Assembly (NCBI GenBank): GCA_021234155.1
Contig: JAJEKV010000003.1
Location: 28,689,166 to 28,753,165, forward strand
DNA length: 64,000 nt
Origin: Isoetes taiwanensis
Lineage: Eukaryota; Streptophyta; Lycopodiopsida; Isoetales; Isoetaceae
Direction: 5' to 3'
The position numbers were made by a program, and so were the translations under genes. Within the stretch, counting starts at the first letter, position 1, and each line of letters starts with the position of its first letter. This document shows positions 35,116-46,245 of the stretch, in pieces. The notes under the pieces are model-generated. The model saw only the letters and a program-made list of their open reading frames with translations, did not search any database and was not told where the DNA came from.

Positions 35116-36700
35116 CAGGGTGTGATCTACAGCCGATTGACGGGCTCTTGGCCACAGTAAATCTAACAAGCCTTTTTCGGGCACAACACCACCAACACAC
35201 CATGCATGGTTATGGCTGATTATTTGTCCTTGAGGATCCAAAGCTTCAGCCTTATCCGTATATACTTTCATGTCTGTTATTTACCATAATCTAACTTAAG
35301 CTAGCCATTTGTTTGAATGATCACATGGTGCTTGAGAAAATGGAGCGTAAAGCGTCAAACAAATTGCAATGAGGTATACCCTAATTATGCCACTCAAGAA
35401 TGCTACACACACCATGCCACGAGATTAATCTGAATTGTATAACATGCAACATATCTCGCTACACTTCTATATGCATATCTTCACACCTTGAGGGCTCAAG
35501 ATCTTCAAGTTTTCATACTAGTTTGACAAGAAATATTTCCCTTGAAGGAGGGAGTCAAGTGATTAATGAAGCAATTGAGTTTTGTTGAACTTACTTGATG
35601 GATATGGATGTGTATGCAATGGAGATAAGCGGGATTGGGAAAAATACTTGATCACGGAGAAGGTATTCAGCGTAGAAATATTGCAACCTTCATTAATTTA
35701 GGCATAACACAATTTGCAGATAAACGTTGCGTTCAGAGACGTATTCCATATCACAAGTCCATTATTAAGCAAGCATTGCATTGTTAAACATTGGATAATA
35801 GTGACAGAGAGAAAAGTTTGTGGCGGCCTTGGCCCCCAATAAATTTCTTGCATATCTTAACACTTTGCAAGAATGCGCCTTCCATTCCATTACAAAAATA
35901 TATGAACAATGGGCAAATATACACCTAATAAATGTTTGTGTAACCACATTCCTCCTACATAAGGATATATCACCATTGTACTCAACATTGAGAGAACAAT
36001 TCCAACTCCCATGTACATCCCTATATAAGAATATTTCATCACTAGTGTTGTACATCGGGGAATAAATTACTAATCGCATATTTCTTATTAGCCATAATGG
36101 CTTTAGCTAAACTTGCTCACGATTAATCCCAAAACTTTTACGTGGTTTAGCTAAACTCTACACATGCAACCCTCTCATACTTTCTAGCGTTTAGCTAAAC
36201 TAACCCAAAATTCATCCCAAAATTTTTACGTGGTGTGGTCAGCGAAAAATATTAAGCTAAAAAGTATTATTATGTTTTTTCTTCAATTGTTTCCATTTAC
36301 TTTAGTCATTTTCTTTGTGGAAATAATCTAAAACAATGTGAACTAGCTAAATCTAGGCCTCGAGTATTCTATAGAATCTTTGGCTAAACTAGCCGAAATT
36401 CATTCCAAAAGTTTCTAAGGTTTAACTAAACAATACAAAATTTCAATCTCTTACATTCTAGCATTTGGCTAAAGAGATCGAAGGTTGGTGCTAAGCCTGA
36501 AAAAAGTTAAGCTAAAATTATTATTTTTTGCCAATTTTTTCCATTTACTTTAGCCAATATTTTTTTTTGAAAATGTGCTAAAAATCGCCAAATAGCTAAG
36601 CTTAGCCCTTAAATTATTCCATGTTGTACCTTTGTTTGCATAACCACATTCCTCCTACATAAAAATATCCTTTCTAGCAAAAGATAAAGATACAATGATA
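35116..36700. repeat. Block B, copy 4 (B'''), with many CAG/CTG-linked differences
   Basis: Collinear with 15,722-17,304 but carrying many small changes. About two-thirds sit on CAG or CTG words of the other copies (for example ctgtgg becomes acgtgg at 36,138 and 36,224; ctcagagta becomes ctcgagta at 36,359). See findings. Confidence 0.8.
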
Positions 36701-37064
36701 AATAATATCTAGATAATTGATGTGAGGCATAGAATGCCTCTCGAAGAAAGCAATGGAATCGAGCAATCCTAGTTTATCCAAGCAATGGAGTCAAGAAGTG
36801 GGAGGAAGATTTGCCATTTAGAGGCCCTTGAATTTTGCGAGAAGAATCAAAGCGGGCTATTGGCGTGATAAACCGGAAACAATGTTTTGTGCTACGGTTT
36901 TTCGCGGCTTGCATCGAGCGATATCATGAATCATGGATTAACATATCTCATCCACAATTAGAATCGGATCGGACCGCCAAACTAGGGAAGGGCTGCTTAC
37001 AATTTTAGAAGATGGCTTTGCGACTCATCAATCTACGTGACGAAAAGGACTCCCCCCTTGAAGT
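36701..37064 (+). pseudogene. 5' exon fragment of a protein-kinase gene (B'''), frame broken
   Basis: Same exon as at 7,079-7,440, but the 114-codon frame is destroyed by indels at CAG/CTG sites (36,755; 36,834; 36,847; 37,033; 37,050). If those are sequencing errors the fragment would be as intact as the other three. Confidence 0.55.
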
Positions 37065-39290
37065 AAATGTACATTTGGTCATGGGTTCAAACCTTGCCAA
37101 TGTTATTTATATTTTGGAAGTTGGTTACTAGGGGTATACGATGATGATCCCCGACGTAGTAGAACTTAAAAAGCCTATACGTGTCCTCCACTTTGGCTGT
37201 CGCAAGGCAGTGGATAACCTAGCTAGTCTAAACAAGATTAGTCTAGTATGGACCTTAAACAAAGTAATAAAAAAACAATGGGACTATGGTAGGTGGCACT
37301 AGGATGGTGAGGCTAAAAAGCCATGCCCCTAGAGTGCCCCTAGGACCGAGACTTCCTAAGGCGGGATTAAATCCTGCCTACAAAGTGTGCATGTAAGGCA
37401 AAAGTTTTGCTCAACGGATGTGTGGTGAGTTGGTATAGGCCTAGTAATGCCAAAATAAATGTACATTTGATCATGGGTTCAAACCTTGCCAATGTCATTT
37501 ATATTTGGAAGTTGGTTACTAGGGGTATACGATAATGATCCCCGACGTGGTGGAACTTAAAAAGCCTATACGTGTCCTCCATTTTGACTACTGCAAGGCA
37601 GTGGGATAAGCTAGCTAGTCTGTACAAGATTAGTCTAGTATGGACCTTAAACAAAGTAATAAAAAAACAATGGGACTATGGTAGGTGGCACTAGGATGGT
37701 GAGGCTAAAAAGCCATGACCCTAGAGTTGCCCCTATAGGACCTAGACTTCTTAAGGCGGGATTAAATCCTGCCTACAAAGTATGCATGTAAGGCAAACGT
37801 TTTGCCCAACGGATGTGTGGTGAGTTGGTATAGGTCTAGTAATGCCAAAATAAATGTACATTTGGTCATGGGTTCAAACCTTACCATTGCCATTTATATT
37901 TGGAAGTTGGTTACTAGGGGTATACGATGATGATCCCCGACGTAGTAGAACCTAAAAAGCCTATACGTGTCCTCCACTTTGGCTGCCGCAAGGCAGTGGA
38001 TAAGCTAGTTCAAGATTAGTCTAGTATGGATCTTAAACAAAGTAATAAAAAAACAATGGGACTATGGTAGGTGGCACTAGGATAGTGAGGCTAAAAAGCC
38101 ATGCCCCTAGAGTTGCCCCTAGGACCTAGACTTCCTAAGGCGGGATTAAATCCTGCCTACAAAGTGTGCATGTAAGGTAAACGTTTTGCCCGACGGATGT
38201 GTGGTGAGTTGGTATAGGCCTAGTAATGCCAAAATAAATGTATATTTGGTCAGGAGTTCAATCCTTGCCAATGTCATTTATATTTGGAAGTTGGTTACTA
38301 GGGGTATACGATGATGATCCCCGACATGATAGAACTTAAAAAGCCTATATGTCTCCTCCACTTTGGCTGCCGAAAGGCAGTGGGATAAGCTAGCTAGTCT
38401 ATACAAGATTAGTCTAGTATGGACCTTAAACAAAGTAATAAAAAAACAATGGGACTATGGTAGGTGGCACTAGGATGGTGAGGCAAAAAAGCCATGCCCC
38501 TAGAGTTGCCCCTAGGACCTAGACTTCCTAAGGCGGGATTAAATCCTGCCTACAAAGTGTGCATGTAAGGCAAAAATTCTGCCCAACGGATGTGTGGTGA
38601 GTTGGTATAGGCCTAGCAATGCCAAAATAAATGTATATTTGGTCATGGGTTCAAACCTTGCCAATGGCATTTATATTGGTATACGATGATGATCCCCGAC
38701 GTGGTAGAACTTAAAAAGCCTATACGTGTCCTCCACTTTGGCTGCCTGGCCAAGGAAGTGGGATAAGCTAGCTAGATACGTACAAGATTAGTCTAGTATA
38801 GACCTTAAACAAAGTAATAAAAACAATGGGACTATGGTAGGTGGCACTAGGATGGTGAGGCAAAAAAGCCATGCCCCTAGAGTTGTCCATAGGACTTAGA
38901 CTTCCTAAGGCGGGATTAAATCTTGCCTACAAAGTAGTAAGGCAAAAGTTTTGCCCAACGGATGTGTGGTGAGTTGGTATAGGTCTAGTAATGCCAAAAT
39001 AAATGTAATTTGGTCATGGTTTCAAATCTTGCCAATGGCATTTATATTTGGAAGTTGGTTATTAAGGATATCACGATGATCCCCGAGGCGTAAGCCTATC
39101 ATTATCCTCCACTTTGTTTGGGATAAGCTAGCTAGTGCATACAATATAAGTCTAGTATGGACCTTAAACAATGGGACTATGGTAGGTGGCACTAGGATGG
39201 TGAGGCTAAAAGCCATGCCCTAGAGTTGCCCCTAGGACCTAGACTTCCCTAAAGGCGGGGATTAAATCCACGCCTACAAAGTATGCATGT
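37061..39290 (+). repeat. 392-bp tandem repeat array, about 5.7 units
   Basis: Unit starts (aaatgta) at 37,065, 37,457, 37,852, 38,236, 38,629 and 39,001, giving periods 392, 395, 384, 393 and 372, then a degraded partial unit to about 39,290. A-box-like tggtgagttggtatagg is at 37,423-37,439 and B-box ggttcaaacc at 37,476-37,485 in the first unit junction. Most units keep both. The last units are the most diverged, as expected at the edge of an array. Possibly a tandemly amplified SINE; transcription is untested. Confidence 0.85.
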
Positions 39291-40250
39291 CACAAGGCCC
39301 CAAAAAATTAACTTTCGTAGTAATAATCACTATGAAAACTACTATAAGCATGATTTTTTTTATAGACAATTCATAATGTCATCAAAAACCATACGCTTTT
39401 CATGGTTTTGTAAAATCATTACTAGCTTGGTCGTAGTTCTTATACTAGTTTTACATCTTACACTAGTTTTTGAAATTATTACTAGTTTAAGAGATGGTTT
39501 TAAACATGCATTTGCTGATATTGTAATATAGGATGATTTCAAATGCTAATTATTATTATTAAATATGTTTTTTTAACACGATTTTAACGCACTCAAGTTT
39601 TTGGGTTGCCCCTAGGGGGGCAAACCCTTGTTTATATGGGTTTTTGGCATATCCTAGGTATATGCTAGAATATCCCTAGGATATCTTTGGTATTTGCTAA
39701 AAACCTATTCTTCCACATAAATTGGCGGTCCTGCGTTGTGGGTGGGATGCTTGAACCGCTAGCTGGGGAAGACATACCGGCGATGATAATAATGTTGTGG
39801 GTACATTTGCCTTTGGGAAACCTCTTGTTTACCTCACGGAATGCTACAACCCGGTTCCATCGAAGAGCTCATGCGGTGTCGATGAGGTTGGTCTGTGACT
39901 AGTGTGGCACTGGGGCCACTGATGGAAAACATATTGCGGTCGGTTTAAATAACTCTGTTGTTGACTATGGGATTCTTTTCTCTCTTGGTCGGTACTCTTT
40001 GGTTTAGTCTGTAGTGTTATTTCTCCATGGTTTCTTAACTTTTTTGTTTAATGGTCAATGCGGGTTCGATCCCTTAAAGCCCATTACGCTAGAGTAGGTA
40101 GCCTTGCATGGAATGGTCCAATTTCTAAACCTTGGTGGCGAGATAATATGATATTTAACAATGTATTGCATGTGGAATGGGGTAAGTGGGCTATTATTTT
40201 TTTTAATGAATGCATTTGTAAAATATGAAAATTATGTATAAATTATGATG
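39291..40250. other. Low-complexity flank with a quasi-palindromic repeat
   Basis: AT-rich to 39,590. At 39,598-39,680 lies ttgggttgcccctagg followed by ggggcaaaccc, a near-perfect inverted repeat, then several short palindromes (ccctaggatat near 39,673). A similar 80-100 bp segment recurs in the same orientation at 43,325-43,405. From 39,690 to 40,250 I see no gene. Confidence 0.4.
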
Positions 40251-41840
40251 AGAGGATTCCTTGCGGATGGAAGAAGTTCAAACACCTAACTAGTTACGGC
40301 ACAACATGCCAAGACCACTTTAAAGGCTAAGAAACTTGCTGACATAGCTATTTCGACATACGCTTTAACCCAACCCAAAGCTACTTTGTAAGTTGTGCAA
40401 TGTCAAAAGCGGTTTGAAATTTTTGAAGCTGGAACCGGAGTAGATGTTGTGTGGCATCGATAGCGAGAAATAGATTGTGATATCATCTTTGGGCGTTAAG
40501 TATATATGTTTCAAGTGAGTAGAGTGCATTGTAATTGGTGCAAGCAATAGTTCCTATAGCAATACTACAGACGGGACTATGAAGGTGCAAACACAAGTTG
40601 CAAGCTGCAATAGCTCATATGGTGACCCGATCTGAAGCTCAAGAAGCCAAGAATGCTTTTTGGTCTTTGGGGGTGCCATAAGGTATTTGGTTACACTTCT
40701 TTCATATGATACCATTGAAGAACCAAGAAAACCACGAGAATCCACCAACAATGCACACTATAGTTAAGGCGTGGCCCAAAGCAAAAAATTTTGGAGCTCA
40801 ACCAAATGTAGGAAACAATTGGGAAGAATATCAAAATAATTTTGAGACAAATGATGGAAAGTTTGGGTCGGACAAACCGGTATGGTTAGAAAAAAAGTGG
40901 CTGATCCTTCAAAAGCTTACGTAATGTGGCCTCAAGGGAAGCCAAAAGGTCCATTTGATCTTTGCTCCATCAAGTTATTTGGCATCTCTAACCACCACCA
41001 TTCAAAAAACAGCGATTGTGGGAAAATGGCGGATCAATGTTTGGGGTTTCTCAAAGGGACTATAATAGAAAGGAAAGAAGCAGGTTGATGCACAAAGCTG
41101 TATCAAGATGAAAGCGAAGTGGCACATGCACTATGGAAACTAGCGATTAAGAATGTAAGGAATTGCAAATTTATTCTTGACACAAAGCATTACTTTGTTT
41201 TGCACAATTAATTGAGAAGGAAACAAGACAAGTCTGAGAAAAACTCAATCATGGCAGTCATGGAAATTGCGGTTGCGGTGAAGGCGACCGGGGAGTTAAA
41301 GAGGGCAGCATTTAAGATGAACTTCGCCATCTGTGAGGGGCCATTGTAGAAACGATTACTAGAGTCATTGAAGCAGGGAGAACGAGCTGCAAGTATGTTG
41401 TTTAAAGGCAATTGGATGCATTGCAAGAATATTTCACGCAAAGGAGGTCAAGGTGGTACATACAATTGCTTTCGGCTAGCATCTAACAATTATGAAGTTG
41501 AAAAAGAGGCTGCAATAGCCCTAGGAAAATTCCTGAGAAAAGGATAATTTCCTTTGTCAACAGACACTCTAAAAGCAATATTAGGCGCCAATGGAGCATC
41601 TTATTTGGTTCAACTTGTTTTGTTAGAAGGTCTGCACAAGTTCCTTCTTTGATCTTGTTATGTAATATTGTTGTGAATCACGGGGGATGATGATTCCACG
41701 AAAAAAGCGAGATGCTTTGGCTTTAAAACAAGCTACAAGATCAAGTCACGATCTGAGATACGATATGGAGAACTTAGTTTCAACGGCAATAGAAAAGCTT
41801 GAATTATACCAAAGTGATAGTAGGGGGTGGTCATTACGAC
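40251..41840 (+). pseudogene. ARMADILLO-REPEAT-ONLY (ARO)-like gene remnant
   Basis: Several frames on the plus strand together give the order of a plant ARO protein. MKVQTQVAAAIAHMV (40,580-40,625) is followed by RYLVTLLSYDTIEE (40,682-40,724), then a low-complexity linker with HHH. ALWKLAIKNVRNCKFILDT (41,130-41,182) precedes SIMAVMEIAVAV then LKRAAFKMNF (41,247-41,325). Next come a segment ending in EKEAAIALGKFLRKG and ANGASYLVQLVLLEGLHKF (41,590-41,650), and the C-terminal IEKLELYQSDSRG (41,788-41,826). These match ARO armadillo repeats and the usual LELYQS tail. ARO proteins act with RABGAPs/ROPs in tip growth. At least five frameshifts or stops break it, and the N-terminus is weak. Either a pseudogene or a gene spoiled by assembly errors. 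Confidence 0.65.
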
Positions 41841-43966
41841 TTAGAAATAGGTACTTATTTGCGGGGACTACAGTGCGATTATTTCAAACATAAATAAAAG
41901 AGATAATTGTTTATCTTTGTTGCACTATATGAAAAGGCTGTTTAAGCGAACCATAGCGGGGAGTTAGATTTTCATGTGCTTGGGAAATATATTGATTTTG
42001 TAGCCACTCTTCATAATCATTTCTTTTCCCATTGGTGGATGCCATATGTTTGGTGACATGGGCTTACGCACAATGGATGGCAAATTCTTAAAAATAAGGA
42101 GGTGGCACTTGCATGTTAAAGGCTCGATCATATTTGGATGGCACCTTTGTTTTGTGCTATGTCGGTTTGGAAGACAAAGCGCCTCACAATGGTTTCTGAT
42201 CACACTATCGAGAGTAAGGCAAACTGAAGGATTCGCAAAACAAAATATGAAAATTGCATAATCATGGCGCTACCCTGTGGCTGGGGAGCTTGTCATTGAT
42301 GACCACGACAACCAAGTTCTTATTCTCCTCGTTGACACATTTTGTTGTATTGTGGTGAGAAGATGCTTGTTAATCATGAAGTTCACCATTTGAAGATTGT
42401 TTTAAGCAGGCTAAGTCTTTAGCGGGATCTGAGTTTGAATTTCATTATTTTTCTTAATCCTATTGTTAAATGATGTTGCATGGATGACCCTCTGTTCATT
42501 TTTGAGCAGAATTGTATAATGTATCTTGTTTTTTTTCTTCTAATACATGCGTTTCTTTTCTTAGGATCTGAGAGGACTTAGAGAACATGTTCGGGGATTT
42601 TAAACCCAAAATCAATCGAGACAATGCAATAGGAAAGATAACAAGAAAGGCGACTTTTGACTTTATGGCACTGAATCTTCAACTTCACAGCGAGGATACG
42701 AATATGAGGCAATAAAAGCACCCTTTTGTGCTAGCGAGATGCTCTTCTTTAACATCAATTTCATTTTCTCCTTGCAAATGGCTTAGCCTTATGAGTGCCC
42801 ATGTCTTCCCACCAAAGAAAAATGAGGCGTGGGCGCTCTCCATGCAGATTTAGATTTTAGGAAAAGCGGTTAAAGGGTAGTGTGTGGCTTTATTTGAATA
42901 GTCCTAAATTGTGAAATTTATGGCGGCTATCGATATTTCCCTCTTCAATTAGAAAATTGCCAAGACAATATGTTGTCACAAGTTTCAAACATGTCTTTTT
43001 CATTATTAGGTTTGCCGTTCATGTGGTGATGTGGGATATTACGGGTATATCTTTGGAATATACCAGAATATATTTGATGAATGCCCTAAACACGGTGTGG
43101 CGAGGTCATTTTTGCCCTTGTGTTGTTGATTGAACTAGTTGCCCTTGTTGAGGCCAAGACAAACCGACATGCATCTCCGCGGCACCCACCACTCGAGGCC
43201 AAGACAAGCCGACATGCATCTCTGCGGCACCCACCTGCTGGAACTTATCGAGCGATGCGAGATCACCCGACAAATGCTCTATGAACCATTGCTACAAAAT
43301 CCAAGAGCATGTCACGCGCCACATTTTTGGGTTGCCCCTAGGGGGCAAACCCTCGTTTATAATGGGTTTGTAGCATAATTTAAGTATATGCCGGCATATG
43401 CCTAGCATATGCTAGTGGCTACTCAATCGGCTGTTGCCCGATGGTGTGATCGACCATTTGCTTTAGAACCCCTTAAGGACTCGGCTTTGGCTATGGCTAT
43501 CTTTGCTTTCGCCCGTGTTGCTCTTCTTTTTTGCTTGTTGTCACGGGTGCAATGCCTCACATTGTAATAACAAGCTTGTGGGGGCTTCGTTATTTTTCTG
43601 AGGCAGAGACCCATAAATGAGACCTCGGAGTTCAAATCCATTCGGGATTAGATGGGCATGGCACTCTGCTTGCTTCCACTATTGTTGGGCGTTATGTATA
43701 CCATGCCGACATCTTTGGGATTTCTTAGGGGCTGCGGAAGGGATGGCTCCCAAGGCAGTGGCTGCTTATAAGGTTTCTTTGGAGATGCTTCCTTGGCTAA
43801 GAATGGAACGAGGTGGGGTTGTGTTGTGCGGAGGAGGCGGAGGAATGATTCTTGCTAATTGAATGTGAAGGGGAGGGCTGAGATGGCGAGTGTTGTAGGT
43901 TATGCATCTGGCGGCATAATCAAAAGTACATAAAGACCAAAAAAACAGTAGAGTGCCAAGAGCTTT
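41841..43966. other. Region without a recognisable gene
   Basis: Short frames on both strands with no known motif. It contains the second quasi-palindromic repeat at 43,325-43,405 and a duplicated segment with ccaagacaa.ccgacatgcatctc.gcggcaccca at 43,153-43,235 (two tandem units of about 48 bases). Confidence 0.35.
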
Positions 43967-44344
43967 TTGAGTTTACGAGGAGTTTGCATTGCCGGGGAAG
44001 AGGATGATGAAGGCGATATGTTGGATATTGAATATATGTCTTTAGATGAAGAATCAGGCAACTCGGAAGATATGAAAGAGGATCAAAGGGGTCGAGAAAA
44101 TGTGGCTTACGATTATTTTACTGGCGTGTTGAAGGAAAATCAAGAGCTCCTTAGGGTTTATACACAAGAATGTAGGTCCACATCCCATAAACATGAAAAC
44201 ACACTCTCGGGCCCCTTAGAAGAACAACCCTCGTCTTGTGACACCTTGTTTAAGATTAGTTCAAAGACTAGTATCAATTTACTTAAAGTGTGTTGTGGTT
44301 TTGAGACACGGTTATTTTCCATGCTTGTTAGCAGTCTGTTATGA
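43967..44344 (+). CDS. Hypothetical acidic protein, 125 codons
   Basis: An uninterrupted frame with a strongly acidic N-terminus (GEEDDEGDMLDIEYMSLDEE) and then VLKENQELLRVY. No family recognised, no clear neighbours. It starts from a non-ATG codon in this reading; the first ATG gives about 110 codons. It could be a gene fragment or chance. Confidence 0.25.
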   Translation: MSLRGVCIAGEEDDEGDMLDIEYMSLDEESGNSEDMKEDQRGRENVAYDYFTGVLKENQELLRVYTQECRSTSHKHENTLSGPLEEQPSSCDTLFKISSKTSINLLKVCCGFETRLFSMLVSSLL

Positions 44345-45125
44345 TTGGTTTATGCTATTGGCTTTATTATATACTTGTTTCAATCCTTAAAGTCACTGGC
44401 TTTGAGCACAGTTTTTTTATGTTTAACTCCAACTAACATATCTATATTTTCAAAAGTTGCACTTCTTTTAGAATGTGATTCTTAAATGCAGTTAGAAGTT
44501 TATGTTATATACCTTGACTTGTTCATATTGGTTGCAATATGTGGTTTGTGGACTAATTCACTATTATTTCCAACATCTGTAGCATAATTTGGATTGGGCG
44601 AGAATTCTATCTACAATTTGGCTTCTTCATATTGGTTCCATGATGTGGTTACTAATTCACTCTTATTTCCAATCTTTGTAGCATAACTTGGATTGGACAA
44701 AAATTTGATATCTACAACAAACGTTTCCTTTTTATAGTTTTGCCAGTGTATTCTTCATGTATACTATTTAATGTTTATGAAGCATACGCATAATTTCTCT
44801 TGAAGAGCAATTTGAATCATTCGAAGTACTTATCATGTATGATTTAGATTGTTCTTTGCATATTTGAGGTGCACTTATGTTGTGCATTGGTGGTGGGGAG
44901 AGAAGAAATAAGGCAAATTGACTACAAATTTGGTACCTGGAGGTAAAGTCAAGTAGAAATTTATCACCACTTTAAATAAACCTTTAGGTCAGGTATTATT
45001 ATGGACCTTCATCCAAGTTAATAATCTTCTAAGACCCAGCTTCCATGTTTCGATTGCAATCCTCTCGACTCATTTATGAGCTTTAGCATGTGCTTGTCAA
45101 GATGCCAATTAGCAGGGTAAGGTTG
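44345..45125. other. AT-rich intergenic sequence
   Basis: Imperfect internal duplication near 44,520-44,710, where ttcatattggttgcaatatgtggtt recurs as ttcatattggttccatgatgtggtt about 100 bases later. Nothing else seen. Confidence 0.35.
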
Positions 45126-46235
45126 CTAGGCTTTTGTTAGAAACATATTGAAATATTTTTATTGTATAATAGCATATTTAAATGCTTGTTGACCATTTGA
45201 ACACCATCGACTAAGCTATTTTTGTTAGGCATTTAGAGTTGGTAGGTTATTATTGGGTAGGAACAAGAACTACAATATAATTTACTAGTTACAATGCCCA
45301 GCTTTGCTAGGCATAGGATTATTAATGCGAAAAATCAATGGTCACAATTGTCTCTTATTTGCTATATTTAAAATAACAATGCAACTTTTATATCTCCGAT
45401 TATTTGACCATTACATCACTCAAACAAAAGCCAACTTCTAGAATCTACGTTGTTGTTGGGCAATATTTAGCGGCTTTCAAAGCTAACCTACACAATTGAT
45501 ACACTTGTTTGATGTTTTAATATATTTGTCAATCCCTTTTTTTTTAATTTCTTTATATGAAAATCAAGGTGAGCTTTGCCTTTTCGTAATCTAGAAATAA
45601 AGACATGTAGGCTCTTGCATGCATGGTATACTTGCTCCATTGTGTATTTTTGTTGTGGAAGGGTTTCTTCCATGTGATTTGCAAAATAGGCCATATCTAC
45701 TTTACTCTCTGACATGTCGAGCTTCCTCTTTGGAATCCTAACTAGAGTACCTCAACTTATTTCCAATCTGCCCCATTGGGATGGTTTTAGTTTGCAGGGA
45801 TGAGTTTGGATGGTTGGCATGCTGTTTTCCACATTCAACTCTTACCCATATGTCAAACACATAATTGGTGCCTAAATCTTTTCATACTAAGATGGCCTCT
45901 TCATGTAAAGCTGAATGGCCTCATCAGTAAAGCTAGAAAGTTATGCCACTTACTATCCAGCATCCTCTATGCTGGAGAACACAATGAGTTGTTATGGGCA
46001 AATAAATAGTAATTTTAGGCCATAGTGGCCATAATATCACTTGCTTATTAGACCAAGTTGAAAACGTATCCTTTAGACATTTTTTTTTGCAAGAGCAGCT
46101 TTTAGCCTCACAATTAGTCCAATGTACTCAACATCATTGCAGTTGGTTCTCCAAGTGCAAGAACATTTTGACAAAAAATTTACCTCCTTATATCTGAGCA
46201 AATCTGTATCTGCTTCCTTCTTTGCTTTATACTTG
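45126..46235. repeat. Segment E, copy 1 (shared with 61,425-63,040)
   Basis: Collinear with 61,425-63,040 apart from extra segments in the second copy. A minus-strand frame (45,488-45,715) includes KVDMAYFANHMEETLPQQ, nearly the same as in the second copy (ADHMEETLPQQ). It is a possible coding remnant I do not recognise. The site ggcatttagag at 45,228-45,238 is the empty form of an insertion present in copy 2. Confidence 0.7.
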
Positions 46236-46245
46236 AGCATATTAT

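Noticed and set aside
37423-37485. A tRNA gene inside the 392-bp repeat
   Set aside because: A and B boxes are present but no acceptor stem, anticodon arm or CCA-end pairing can be drawn, so it is tRNA-derived at most.
37061-39290. CRISPR array
   Set aside because: Units are 392 bp with no unique spacers, in plant nuclear DNA.
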